64,000 bases of DNA from Belnapia rosea (GTDB taxonomy: Bacteria; Pseudomonadota; Alphaproteobacteria; Acetobacterales; Acetobacteraceae). Positions within the stretch are counted from its first letter, which is position 1. Every line of letters begins with the position of its first letter. A program made the position numbers and the translations under genes. The stretch lies in NCBI RefSeq assembly GCF_900101615.1, contig NZ_FMZX01000011.1:62001-126000 (forward strand), written 5' to 3'. Under the pieces are notes generated by a model. The model made no database searches, was not told the origin of the DNA, and worked only from the letters and a program-made list of their open reading frames with translations. Positions 27,871-36,480 of this stretch are shown piece after piece.

Positions 27871-29688
27871 ATGGCACCGCCCCTTCTGCTGCTTCAGGAC
27901 ATCCATCTGTCGATGGGCACCACCCCGCTGCTCGCCGGCGCGACCCTCTCGGTCGAGCCGGGCGAGCGGCTGGCGCTCGTCGGCCGCAACGGCTCAGGCA
28001 AGTCCACCCTGTTGCGGGTCGCGGCCGGCGAGCTGGAGCCGGAGCGCGGCACCCGCTTCCTGCAGCCCGGCGCAACCCTCCGCAGCCTGCCGCAGGAGCC
28101 CGATTTCGGCGATGCGCCAACGGCCCTCGCCTATGCCGAGGCCGGGCTCGGCCCGAATGACGACCCCTACCGCGCCCGCTGGCTGCTGAACGAGCTCGGC
28201 CTCACCGGCGAGGAGCACCCCGCACGCCTCTCCGGCGGCGAGGCCCGGCGCTGCGCCCTGGCCCGGGCGCTGGCCCCCTCGCCCGACATCCTGCTGCTCG
28301 ACGAGCCGACCAACCATCTCGACCTGCCCGCCATCGCCTGGCTCGAGAAGGAGCTCGGCAGCTTCCGCGGCGCCCTCGTCCTCATCAGCCATGACCGCCG
28401 CTTCCTCACCGCCCTCTCTCGCGCCATGGTCTGGCTCGACCGCGGCACCACCCGCCGGCTGGAACAGGGCTTCGCCGCCTTCGAGGGCTGGCGCGACCAG
28501 GTGCTGGAGGAGGAGGAGGCCGCCCGCCACAAGCTCGACCGCCAGATCGTGCGGGAGGAGCACTGGATGCGCTACGGCGTCACCGCCCGGCGCAAGCGCA
28601 ACATGCGCCGCGTCGGCGAGCTCGCCGACCTCCGCCAGCGCCGGCGCGAGGCGCTGCGCGCGACCGGCACGGTGCGCATGGCGGCGAGCGAGGGCGAAGG
28701 CTCCGGCACCCTCGTCGCCCAGATGGACCATGTCACCAAGGCCTATGGCGACGCGCCGCCCGTGGTGCGGGATTTCTCGACCCGCGTGCTGCGCCGCGAC
28801 CGCATCGGCATCATCGGCCCGAACGGCGCCGGCAAGACCACATTGCTGAACCTGCTGACCGGCGTGCTGCAGCCCGATTCCGGCACGGTGCGCCTCGGCA
28901 CCGGGCTGCAGATGGTCACCCTCGACCAGCGCCGCGAAAGCCTCGACCCCGATATCAGCCTCGCCGAGGCCCTCACCGGCGACAAGTCGGACATGGTGCA
29001 TGTCGGCGGCACGCCCCGCCATGTGGTCGGCTACATGAAGGACTTCCTCTTCGTGCCCGACCAGGCCCGCACCGCGGTCGGCGTGCTCTCGGGCGGCGAG
29101 CGGGGGCGGCTGATGCTGGCCCGCGCCTTCGCCCGCCCCTCCAACCTCCTCGTCCTCGACGAGCCGACCAACGACCTCGACCTCGAGACGCTGGACCTGC
29201 TGGAGGAGCTGCTGGCGGATTATCCCGGCACCGTCCTCGTCGTCAGCCATGACCGCGACTTCCTCGACCGCGTCTGCACCAGCGTGATCGTGGCCGAGGA
29301 TGAGGGACGCTGGCAGGAATATGCCGGCGGCTATTCCGACATGGTCGCCCAGCGCGGCCGCGGCGTGGAGGCGAAGGCGGCGCCCGCCGCCAGACCGGCC
29401 CAGGCACCGCGCGCGGCTGCCACGCCCGCCGCACCGCCCCCTTCCCGCCGCAAGCTCAGCTTCAAGCAGCAGCATGCGCTGGACACGCTGCCCGCGCGGA
29501 TGGAGGCCTTGCAGGGCGACATCGCCACCCTCCGCACCGCCCTCGCCGCGCCTGACCTCTACACCCGCGACCGCGCCCGCTTCGAGCGCTTCACCACCGC
29601 CCTCACCGCCAAGGAGGCGGACCTCGCCGCCGCCGAGGAGGAATGGCTGGAGCTGGAAATGCTGCGCGAGGAGATCGAGGCCGGCTGA
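27871..29688 (+). CDS. uup: ABC-F family ATPase (Uup-like)
   Basis: A 605-residue soluble twin-ATPase with no membrane segments. Cassette 1 has LVGRNGSGKST, the signature LSGGEARR and LLLDEPTNHLDL. Cassette 2 has IIGPNGAGKTT, LSGGERGR and LVLDEPTNDLDL. A Pro/Ala linker leads to a C-terminal coiled coil (SFKQQHALDTLPARMEALQ to EMLREEIEAG), the Uup type. ABC-F proteins act on the ribosome or, for Uup, in genome stability and branched DNA handling. The start at 27871 (MAPPLLLL) is chosen by family alignment. An in-frame ATG at 27811 would add 20 non-conserved residues. Confidence 0.92.
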   Translation: MAPPLLLLQDIHLSMGTTPLLAGATLSVEPGERLALVGRNGSGKSTLLRVAAGELEPERGTRFLQPGATLRSLPQEPDFGDAPTALAYAEAGLGPNDDPYRARWLLNELGLTGEEHPARLSGGEARRCALARALAPSPDILLLDEPTNHLDLPAIAWLEKELGSFRGALVLISHDRRFLTALSRAMVWLDRGTTRRLEQGFAAFEGWRDQVLEEEEAARHKLDRQIVREEHWMRYGVTARRKRNMRRVGELADLRQRRREALRATGTVRMAASEGEGSGTLVAQMDHVTKAYGDAPPVVRDFSTRVLRRDRIGIIGPNGAGKTTLLNLLTGVLQPDSGTVRLGTGLQMVTLDQRRESLDPDISLAEALTGDKSDMVHVGGTPRHVVGYMKDFLFVPDQARTAVGVLSGGERGRLMLARAFARPSNLLVLDEPTNDLDLETLDLLEELLADYPGTVLVVSHDRDFLDRVCTSVIVAEDEGRWQEYAGGYSDMVAQRGRGVEAKAAPAARPAQAPRAAATPAAPPPSRRKLSFKQQHALDTLPARMEALQGDIATLRTALAAPDLYTRDRARFERFTTALTAKEADLAAAEEEWLELEMLREEIEAG

Positions 29689-29749
29689 CCGGCGGCACCG
29701 CCGGCGCTCCCGCGCGTTATCCCGGCCTCGAACGGGGAGGACTGCCGGT

Positions 29750-30334
29750 TTGGCCCTGCTGACTGCCGAGGATTGGCGCCGCCAGTCCTGGTTCGCCTGG
29801 CTATGCCTCCTCGCCCTGGCCGCGACGGCGGCCTGGTTCTGGTCCATCGACCGGCGCGGCGCCGCCGCCGGCACGCTGGCCGCCCTCGCTGGCTGCCTCG
29901 GCCTGATCCTGCCGCCCCGCGAGCGGATGCCGGTGCTGCCCGCGCGGCTCCGCGCCCTGCCCCGCCGCCTCGACGCCACGCCGGTGCTGGCGACGCTGCT
30001 GGTCAGCCCAGGCTTCGGGCTGAACTGGTTCTACGGTGCCAACGCCTATGACGAGGTCGTGCATCTGGTGAATGGCGCGCTGGCCGGCGCGGTCTTCATC
30101 GCCCTGTTCGAATGGCCGCAGCCGCGGCGGGGCGCGCTGCACTGCCTGCTCGCCGGGGCGGGCTTCGGGCTCGTCCTCGGCGTGGGCTGGGAAGTCTTCG
30201 AGGCGCTGACCGGGCTGATCGGCGACTGGACCGACACCTGGACCGATGTGGTCCTGACCACGACCGGTGCGGCGCTGGCCGCCTGGCTCCTGGGCCCGCG
30301 CCTGGCCCCATCCCCCCTGCCAGCGGGCGACTGA
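29750..30334 (+). CDS. Small polytopic membrane protein (TTG start)
   Basis: A 194-residue protein with a TTG start at 29750, supported by a strong GGGGAGG 9 bases upstream. It has about five hydrophobic segments: WLCLLALAATAAWFWSI, AGTLAALAGCLGLILP, VLATLLVSPGFGLNWF, AGAVFIALF and a C-terminal pair containing LLAGAGFGLVLGVGWEVFEA. The NAYDEVVHLVNGALAG and GVGWEVFEALTGLIGDW patterns resemble the DUF2238/VanZ-like group, but I do not assign a function. Its stop is 7 bases before the next gene, so the two are probably co-transcribed. Confidence 0.7.
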   Translation: MALLTAEDWRRQSWFAWLCLLALAATAAWFWSIDRRGAAAGTLAALAGCLGLILPPRERMPVLPARLRALPRRLDATPVLATLLVSPGFGLNWFYGANAYDEVVHLVNGALAGAVFIALFEWPQPRRGALHCLLAGAGFGLVLGVGWEVFEALTGLIGDWTDTWTDVVLTTTGAALAAWLLGPRLAPSPLPAGD

Positions 30335-30341
30335 CCGGGCC

Positions 30342-31100
30342 GTGCTTGTCGCCACCTACAACATCCATCGCGGCCGCGCGCCGGGCGGGCTGCGCGACAG
30401 CCGCACGCTCATCCAGGGCGTCGTCGCCGAGATCGCGCCGGACCTGATCGCGCTGCAGGAGGCGCAGCCCTATTTCCGCCGCGGCACGCCCATGCTCGAC
30501 GCCGCCGCCCTCGCCCGCGACCTCGACCTCTGCCCCCTGCCGATCGCGGAGCGGCCCGGCCACCAGGGCTGGCGCAGCAACGTGGTGCTGATCCGCCGCG
30601 GCACCCGCCTGCTGTCCCCGCCCCGCCCGCTCCGCCTCGGCGGGATGGAGCCGCGCGGCGCGGTCCTGGCCGAACTCGATGCCGGCTGGGGCCCCTTCCG
30701 CCTGATCGCCACCCATCTGAGCCTCGGTGGCGAGCGCCGCCGCCTGCAGGCCCGCGCCCTGCTGGCGGCGATCGAGGCCGGCCCCGCCATGCCGACGCTG
30801 CTGCTCGGCGACCTCAACGAATGGCGGCCGGGGGCCTCGGCGCTCGGCGTGCTGGCGCCGTTCTTCGGCACGCCGCCAGCGGCGCCGACCTTCCCGGCCT
30901 TCCACCCGGTCGCCTCGCTCGACCGGATCCTCGCCCATCCCCGCGCCCTGGTGCCGCGGGTCGAGGTGCATGACACGCCCCTCGCCCGCCGCGCCTCGGA
31001 CCACCTGCCGCTCGTGGCGCGGCTGGACCTCTCCGCCCTCAGCCCAGCCGCCAGCGCCCCCGCTCCACCGTCGAGAAGAAGCGCGCCAGCTCCGCATTGA
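30342..31100 (+). CDS. Endonuclease/exonuclease/phosphatase (EEP) family protein (GTG start)
   Basis: A 252-residue EEP-fold hydrolase with GTG start at 30342. Motifs in order are VATYNIHRGRAP, LIALQEAQ (metal-binding Glu), RLIATHLSLGG, LLLGDLNEW (catalytic Asp-Asn), LDRILAHP and RRASDHLPLVARL (catalytic Asp-His). All key residues are present. Substrates in this fold range from DNA to inositol lipids, and the closest small bacterial members are uncharacterised. The last ~60 bases overlap the 3' end of the convergent hydrolase gene, so the Pro/Ser/Arg-rich tail after the final beta strand may be dispensable. Confidence 0.83.
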   Translation: MLVATYNIHRGRAPGGLRDSRTLIQGVVAEIAPDLIALQEAQPYFRRGTPMLDAAALARDLDLCPLPIAERPGHQGWRSNVVLIRRGTRLLSPPRPLRLGGMEPRGAVLAELDAGWGPFRLIATHLSLGGERRRLQARALLAAIEAGPAMPTLLLGDLNEWRPGASALGVLAPFFGTPPAAPTFPAFHPVASLDRILAHPRALVPRVEVHDTPLARRASDHLPLVARLDLSALSPAASAPAPPSRRSAPAPH

Positions 31101-31881
31101 AGGCCGCCGGCTCCTCGAGGTTGATCGCATGGCCGGTGCGCGGGCACATCCAGAGCCCGGCATTCGGCAGCACCTTCTTCAGGAAGATGTTGGTCTCGAT
31201 GCAGGGCCAGTCCTCGTCGCCCACGGCGAGCAGGGTCGGCACCTCCATCCGCCGCAGCTCGGCCTCCCAGTCGAGGATCGAGTCGCGCTCCCCCTGGTAG
31301 TGCTTCATCGTCAGCCCGGTGCCGAGGCCGGAATGCTCGGCGAGCCGCGCCATATAGGCGGCCCAGCCGCGCGGGTCCTTCTTCTTGAGCTGGATGCGCG
31401 TCGGCGCATGGCCCGTCTCCTCGGCCATGGCCCCTGGCCAGCCCTCGGCGATCAGCCGGTCGCCGCGCGCCGCGCATTGCGACCGGAACTCGGCCAGGTC
31501 GGCCCGTGGCGAGCCGGAGCCCGCCCCGGCCGGCACCAGCGAGACCGCCATCTCCGGGTGGCGGATGCCGAAGAGCAGCGCCGCGAAGCCGCCCATCGAC
31601 AGTCCGACGACATGCGCCCGCGGGATGCCGAGATGCCGCAGCACCGCCGCCGCATCCGCCACCGCGAAATCCTGGCCATAGAGCTTCGGGCTCTCCGGCA
31701 CCTCGGAGGGCGGGTAGCCGCGCGCCGCATAGGTGATGCAGCGGTACTCCCGCGAGAAGAACCGGACCTGGTCCTCCCATTCGCGGTGATCGGCGCCGAA
31801 TTCATGGATGAAGAGGATCGGATGGCCGCTTCCGGCCTCCTCGTACCACAGGCGCGCGCCTTCGGCTTGGGCATAGGGCAT
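31039..31881 (-). CDS. Alpha/beta-fold hydrolase
   Basis: A 280-residue hydrolase starting MPYAQAEGARLWYEEAGSG. Nucleophile elbow GLSMGG has S95. The acid is probably the Asp in VGDEDWP, and the His is in RTGHAINLEEPAAFN near the end. Oxyanion-loop region ILFIHEFGADHREW is present. This resembles 3-oxoadipate enol-lactonase or non-haem peroxidase relatives, but the substrate is unknown. A strong ribosome-binding site (GGAAGGAAGGAG) precedes the ATG, which rules out the longer upstream frame. It overlaps the EEP gene by 62 bases tail to tail. Confidence 0.88.
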   Translation of the reverse strand: MPYAQAEGARLWYEEAGSGHPILFIHEFGADHREWEDQVRFFSREYRCITYAARGYPPSEVPESPKLYGQDFAVADAAAVLRHLGIPRAHVVGLSMGGFAALLFGIRHPEMAVSLVPAGAGSGSPRADLAEFRSQCAARGDRLIAEGWPGAMAEETGHAPTRIQLKKKDPRGWAAYMARLAEHSGLGTGLTMKHYQGERDSILDWEAELRRMEVPTLLAVGDEDWPCIETNIFLKKVLPNAGLWMCPRTGHAINLEEPAAFNAELARFFSTVERGRWRLG

Positions 31882-31951
31882 CGGGCGTCTCCTTCCTTCC
31901 CAGGGCCGATCCTGCACCCTGCGCCGCGCGCGGCAAGGGCCGTGCGACGAC

Positions 31952-32686
31952 TCAGCCGCCGCGCAGCAGGGCGGCGAGCGGCGCCTCGACCCCACCCACC
32001 ACGCGGCCCCGCGGCGCGGCGAAGCTGCCGAGGCGCGGCTTGGGCAGGCCGAGCGCCACCATCATCTCCAGCAGCCGCACGCCGCAGGCGATGCCATCCA
32101 GCAGCGGCACCGGCGCCTCCGGCTGCAGCCGCGGCGCCATGCCGGCGAGCGCGGCCCCGCCCAGCACCACGGAATCCGCCCCCTGCCCGGCCAGGCTGGC
32201 GATCGCATCCTGGAGCTTGAGTGCGACGCCCGCCGGGTCCCGCACCGCATCCTGCGGCGTGGCATCGACACCGATGAGGCCCGCGAGCCGGCCGCTCAGC
32301 CCATGCTGGGCGATGCGCTCCCGGTAGGTCTCCGTTCCCCCGAAGGTGGCGAGGCCGAAGCGCCCGCCGGCGAGGCAGGCGGTGAGGCAGGCCGCCTCCG
32401 TCATCCCCACCACCGGGCAGGGCATGAGCTGCCGCGCCGCTTCCAGCGCGGTGTCGTGGCTGACGGCGAGCAGCACCGCATCCACCGCGCCCGCATGCCC
32501 GGCGAGGAGGGTGAGCAGCGCATGCCCGGCGATGACATTCTCCGCCCGCGTGGCGATGACCGCCGGGCCGAAGCGCGGCGTGGCCGGGATGATCTCGGTG
32601 CCCGGGCTGGCCGCCGCGCGGGCTGAGGCGGCGCAGAGTTCGGTGATGGCCTCGGTGGTGTTCGCATTGGCGACCAGGATGCGCAT
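31952..32686 (-). CDS. Asp/Glu/hydantoin racemase-fold protein lacking catalytic cysteines
   Basis: A 244-residue member of the Asp/Glu/hydantoin racemase superfamily: MRILVANANTTEAIT at the N-terminus, LLAVSHDTALEAAR and PVVGMTEAACL, then VVLGGAALAGM. In hydantoin and allantoin racemases two cysteines sit near positions 76 and 181. Here they correspond by eye to S76 and G177, so the two-base racemase mechanism looks impossible. It could be a decarboxylase, isomerase or binding protein of the same fold, or an inactivated enzyme. It lies 4 bases downstream of another degenerate-looking enzyme gene on the same strand, suggesting an operon. Confidence 0.8.
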   Translation of the reverse strand: MRILVANANTTEAITELCAASARAAASPGTEIIPATPRFGPAVIATRAENVIAGHALLTLLAGHAGAVDAVLLAVSHDTALEAARQLMPCPVVGMTEAACLTACLAGGRFGLATFGGTETYRERIAQHGLSGRLAGLIGVDATPQDAVRDPAGVALKLQDAIASLAGQGADSVVLGGAALAGMAPRLQPEAPVPLLDGIACGVRLLEMMVALGLPKPRLGSFAAPRGRVVGGVEAPLAALLRGG

Positions 32687-32690
32687 CGGG

Positions 32691-33521
32691 TCAGCCCCCG
32701 ACCATCTGCGGTGCGGGGCCGGTGCCGAGGGCGCGCCGGAAAGCCTCGGGCAGCGAGCGTGGGCCCGGCCGCTCCAGCCAGAGCCGGCGCAGGCCGGGCG
32801 AGCCCGGGGCGATGCGCGTCCAGACCAGCCGTGGGTTGGTCAGCAGCAGGTCCCCGGCATGCAGCGGCAGGGCCAGGGCCTGGCCGGGCGCCTCCGCCAT
32901 GGCCTCAAGCCCGGCCAGCGCGGCCGCCTGCCCGGCATCGAGCCCTGCCCCGGCCATCGCGGCCCGGTCGAGATGGCCGAGGAAGGCGCCATCGGCCGTG
33001 GTGAAGACCGGCAGCGCGGCGCCCTCGCCATAGGGGAGGTCGCGGTACAGCACGGCGAGGGCCGCGCGGTCCGCCTTCAGCAGCGTATTATGCAGGGCCG
33101 GGGCTGATACCAGCGCGACGGCACCCTCCGGCAGGGTGCCGAGGCAGAGCAGCGCCGCGGCATCGGCCGGATCGGCGCGGAAGCCGCGATTCCCGGCCGG
33201 GCCCGCCACCAGGGCGCCGGCGGCATCCTGCGGCAACGGGCGCCCCAGTTGCCGGCCGAGTGCCAGCAGGGCGGCATCCGGCTCCGCCACGCGGTCGAGG
33301 TTGAGGCCGCGGATCAGGCAGAAGCCCCGTCCCTCATCCAGCCGCTCGGCCACCTGCCGCAGCAGGGCGGCAAGCGGGCCGGCGGGGGGCGTATCGGGCT
33401 CCGCCAGCCCGGCCGCGACATCGGCCCCGACCGGCAGCATCCAATCGGCGGGGCTCAGGGCGGAACCGGCCCAGGCCGCGGGGCCGGCCTGGGGAACGAG
33501 GCGAGGGGGCGACGGGATCAT
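32691..33521 (-). CDS. TauD/TfdA-fold protein with apparently lost iron ligands
   Basis: A 276-residue protein that follows the layout of Fe(II)/2-oxoglutarate dioxygenases of the TauD/TfdA type: DEGRGFCLIRGLNLD, LALGRQLGRPLPQD, AALLCLGTLPEG, VSAPALHNTLLKADRAALAVLY, LPVFTTADGAFLGHLDR and HAGDLLLTNPRLVWTR. The family's HxD iron motif appears as RAD (GFRADPADAA), and the distal His region (typically NNHTVLHSRT) reads NPRLVWTR. Two of three iron ligands are therefore missing by eye. Length and fold are otherwise complete. It is first of a two-gene unit with the racemase-fold gene. Confidence 0.72.
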   Translation of the reverse strand: MIPSPPRLVPQAGPAAWAGSALSPADWMLPVGADVAAGLAEPDTPPAGPLAALLRQVAERLDEGRGFCLIRGLNLDRVAEPDAALLALGRQLGRPLPQDAAGALVAGPAGNRGFRADPADAAALLCLGTLPEGAVALVSAPALHNTLLKADRAALAVLYRDLPYGEGAALPVFTTADGAFLGHLDRAAMAGAGLDAGQAAALAGLEAMAEAPGQALALPLHAGDLLLTNPRLVWTRIAPGSPGLRRLWLERPGPRSLPEAFRRALGTGPAPQMVGG

Positions 33522-33558
33522 GGCCGGAGCCTAGCACTCCGCCCCGGCTTTTGCTGCC

Positions 33559-34692
33559 TCACCCGTTGGGCCGCAGCACCTGGCGCAGCACGCTGCCCTC
33601 GGCCAGCCGGTCGAAGCCGGCATTGATCTCCTCGAGCGGCAACGTCCCGGATTTCAGCCGCCCGACCGGCAGCGCCCCGCGGCGGTAGAGGCCGAGGAAG
33701 CGCGGGATGTCCCGCTCCGGCACGCAGCTGCCCATGTAGCTGCCGAGGATGCTCTTCTCGTCCGAGACCAGCCCGGCATGCATGTAGGAGAAGTTGGCGC
33801 CCGTGGCCGGCAGCCCCGCGCTCACCACGCTGCCGCCGCGCGCGGTGATGGCATAGGCCAGCTCCATCGCCCGGATATTGCCCGCGGTCTCGATCACCGT
33901 GTCGACGCCGCCCTCCGTCGCGGCACGGATCTGCCCGGCGCAATCCGGCTCGGTCGCCAGGAAGGTGTCCGTCGCGCCCCATTGCCGGGCGAGCCCAAGC
34001 TTCTCGGCGCTGGTATCGACCGCGATGATGCGCTCCGCCCCGCCCGCGACGGCGGCGAAGAGCGCATTCATGCCGACGCCGCCGAGCCCGACCACCGCGA
34101 TGGTGTCGCCCGCCCGCATCCCCGCCGTGTTCAGCACCGCGCCCGCGCCCGTCATCACCGCGCAGCCGAAGATCGCCGCATCATCCAGCGGGATTGAGCG
34201 GTCGATCCTCACCATCGACCGCCGCGCCACCACCGCATATTGCGCGAAGAGCGAGAGGCCGCTGCCGTGGTTGACGCTCTCGCCATTCAGCCGGCGAATG
34301 CGCCGGGCGCCCGAGATCAGCGTGCCGGCGCTGCGCGCGGCGAAGCCGCTCGGGCAGATATTCGGCCGGCCGCGGACGCATTGCCGGCAGACCCCGCAGG
34401 AGGAGACGAAGACCGTCACCACATGGTCGTCCGGCTTCAGGTCGGTGACGCCCTCGCCGCATTCGCGGACGATGCCCGCCCCCTCATGCCCGATGACGAC
34501 CGGCAGCGGCCGCGGCCGGAGTCCCTCGATCGCCGAGAGGTCCGAGTGGCAGAGCCCGGCGGCGGCGATCTCGATCAGCACCTCGCCCGGCCCGGGTCCC
34601 TCGAGCTCCACCTCCTCGACCACCAGCGGTGTGCTGGCGGCATAGGGGCGTGGCTTGCCCGGCTCGAACAGGATGGCGGCCTGCATGCGCAT
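33559..34692 (-). CDS. Zinc-dependent alcohol dehydrogenase (MDR family)
   Basis: A 377-residue medium-chain dehydrogenase. Catalytic zinc ligands are C48 and GHE (H69-E70), with a third Cys in IFGCAVMTGAG near 177. The four-Cys structural zinc lobe is C99, C102, C105 and C113. The Rossmann motif is VVGLGGVGMNAL and the NAD-specific Asp is in IIAVDTSAEK. It is closest in style to class III / AdhC-like enzymes oxidising primary alcohols or glutathione adducts; the substrate is not resolved. Two in-frame ATGs (34692 and 34686) could start it. It lies 11 bases downstream of the Bug receptor gene, so they may be co-transcribed. Confidence 0.9.
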   Translation of the reverse strand: MRMQAAILFEPGKPRPYAASTPLVVEEVELEGPGPGEVLIEIAAAGLCHSDLSAIEGLRPRPLPVVIGHEGAGIVRECGEGVTDLKPDDHVVTVFVSSCGVCRQCVRGRPNICPSGFAARSAGTLISGARRIRRLNGESVNHGSGLSLFAQYAVVARRSMVRIDRSIPLDDAAIFGCAVMTGAGAVLNTAGMRAGDTIAVVGLGGVGMNALFAAVAGGAERIIAVDTSAEKLGLARQWGATDTFLATEPDCAGQIRAATEGGVDTVIETAGNIRAMELAYAITARGGSVVSAGLPATGANFSYMHAGLVSDEKSILGSYMGSCVPERDIPRFLGLYRRGALPVGRLKSGTLPLEEINAGFDRLAEGSVLRQVLRPNG

Positions 34693-34703
34693 GCGGTGAT
34701 GCC

Positions 34704-35666
34704 TTATTCGATATGGATGCTGGCGATGCGGGCGACCTCGGTGTTCACCGCGATCTCCCGTGGGATGCGGGCGCGGAATTCCGCCGGCCCTTCCCCTTCG
34801 ACCACGCCGCCCGATTCCTCCACGCGCGCGACGATGTCCGGCCGCCGCAGCAGCCCCTGCACATCGCCGACGATGCGGTCGATGATCGGCTGCGGCAATC
34901 CGGCCGGCGCGACGAAGCTGTACCAGGGCGAGGTGTCGCGGATCGGCACCCCCTGCTCCGCCATGGTCGGCACGTCGGGGAAGGCCTTGGTCCGCCGCGG
35001 CGCCGCGACGCCGATCGGCCGCAGCTTGCCGTCGCGGGCGAGCGCGATGGCACCGGACAGGGTGGAGAAGGTGATCGGCACCCGCCCGCCCATCACGTCC
35101 TGCAGGGCCGGCACCGCGCCGCGATAGGGCACATGGGTCAGCTCGATCCCCGCCGCGCGCATGAACATCTCGGTGGCGAAGTGGCCCGAGGTGGCGACGC
35201 CCGATGTCGCCGCCGCCATTCCCGGCCGGCGCCGTGCCGCCTCCACCACATCCGCCACGCCGCGATAGGGCTGGTCCGGCCCGGTGAAGAGCATGGTCGG
35301 CGAGGAGTAGATGATGACGAGCGGCGTGATGTCGCGGAAGGTGTCGTAGGGCAGGCGCGAGAAGACCGCCGGGTTGGTCGTCAGGTTGCTGGTGCAGAGC
35401 AGCAGCGTGTTGCCGTCGGGCGGCGATTTCGCCAGCGCCTCGGTGGCGATGGTCTGCGAGGCGCCGGGCCGGTTCTCGACCACCAGCGGCTGGCCCCAGA
35501 GCCCCTGCAAGGGTTCCTGCAGCAGCCGCGCGGCGAAGTCGGTCGGGCCGCCGGCCGGGAAGCCGACCAGGAGGCGGATCGGCCGGTCGGGCCAGGCGGG
35601 CTGGGCCCGCGCGGCGGAGGCCAGCATGGCCCCGGCGCCGGCGAGGATCCCTCGGCGATCGAGCAT
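34704..35666 (-). CDS. Tripartite tricarboxylate transporter substrate-binding protein (Bug/TctC family)
   Basis: A 320-residue exported receptor. The N-terminus has MLDRRGILAGAGAMLASAARA, a Tat-like or Sec signal ending in ARA|QPAWPDRP. The mature part shows RLLVGFPAGGPTDFAARLL, VENRPGASQTIATEALAKSPPDGNTLLLC, THVPYRGAVPALQDVMGG and ELG-type C-terminal features of the Bug family. These periplasmic proteins bind carboxylates. TctA/TctB membrane subunits are not nearby, which is common for orphan Bug proteins. The start is fixed by GAGGGAA upstream. A dehydrogenase gene follows directly, hinting at a carboxylate or alcohol catabolic unit. Confidence 0.9.
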   Translation of the reverse strand: MLDRRGILAGAGAMLASAARAQPAWPDRPIRLLVGFPAGGPTDFAARLLQEPLQGLWGQPLVVENRPGASQTIATEALAKSPPDGNTLLLCTSNLTTNPAVFSRLPYDTFRDITPLVIIYSSPTMLFTGPDQPYRGVADVVEAARRRPGMAAATSGVATSGHFATEMFMRAAGIELTHVPYRGAVPALQDVMGGRVPITFSTLSGAIALARDGKLRPIGVAAPRRTKAFPDVPTMAEQGVPIRDTSPWYSFVAPAGLPQPIIDRIVGDVQGLLRRPDIVARVEESGGVVEGEGPAEFRARIPREIAVNTEVARIASIHIE

Positions 35667-35881
35667 GGCGTTCCCTCGTTTCTGTTCCTTGCCCCGAGCA
35701 TTCGCCCAGGGAACCGGCCCGTCAAGCAAGCCCCAGCGGGTCGGGACAATGGCCGCTGCGGCCCGCGACGGGGAGCGCGGCGTCCGCGTGGCTGTTGCCG
35801 TCCTCGCCCTCGCCGCCGCCACGATCCTCGTCAGACGCCTGGCCCAGCCGCCATGCGGCCATCCCCCGGAGCCGTGCGACC

Positions 35882-36337
35882 TCAGACGAGCAGTTCGACA
35901 CCGCATTCGGCTGAGAGGCGGCGCAGCCCGGCCAGCACGGCGTCCGGCGGCGGACCGGCTGGCGTGACGGGTTCGGTTGCCTGGTCCACCGGCTCACCGA
36001 GCGAGGAGAAGAACGCCTCGTGCTGCCGACCGGGCGAGTTCAGGACCAGCATGGAGGCGATGCCGGGACCCGTATTGCGAAAGTGGTGCGGAGCGCCTGT
36101 CGGGATCGGGACGTAGTCGCCCGGCCCGACGTTCCGGGTCACGCCGTCCACGCTGAACTCGTAGCTGCCGGAGAGGATGTAGAAGGCTTCCTCGTCCTCC
36201 GGGTGCCGGTTGGGCGGGGCGCCGGCGCCCGGCGCCGATCGGCATTCGGACAGGAGGAACGCCGAGCCCTCGGATGGCCTGGCCCGGAAGGTCAGAACAT
36301 TGCCGAACAGATGGTAGCTCGGTGCCGGGTCGGGCAT
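35882..36337 (-). CDS. Cupin-domain protein
   Basis: A 151-residue single-domain cupin. Motif 1 is present as PPNRHPEDEEAFYILSGSYEF and motif 2 as GPGDYVPIPTGAPHHFRN, giving the His/Glu/His set for a metal site. The C-terminal extension includes ECGVELLV. Start at ATG 36337 is preferred because AGGAG lies 7 bases upstream; another ATG two codons earlier abuts that site. It is transcribed divergently from the SnoaL-like gene. Codon usage is less strictly GC-ending than neighbours. The function is unknown; small cupins of this type act in sensing or small-molecule metabolism. Confidence 0.82.
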   Translation of the reverse strand: MPDPAPSYHLFGNVLTFRARPSEGSAFLLSECRSAPGAGAPPNRHPEDEEAFYILSGSYEFSVDGVTRNVGPGDYVPIPTGAPHHFRNTGPGIASMLVLNSPGRQHEAFFSSLGEPVDQATEPVTPAGPPPDAVLAGLRRLSAECGVELLV

Positions 36338-36480
36338 CTGCATCTCCTGCGCTGTGCAACCTTCCACGCCATCGCTGCCGGGGCAACGCGGGGCCCGGGG
36401 TGACCTGACCGCGGAATGAAGCAATGATGCCTCCGGCGGATAACGGCAACAAGCTCCGCTCCTCCGGAAGGGAGACGCGA

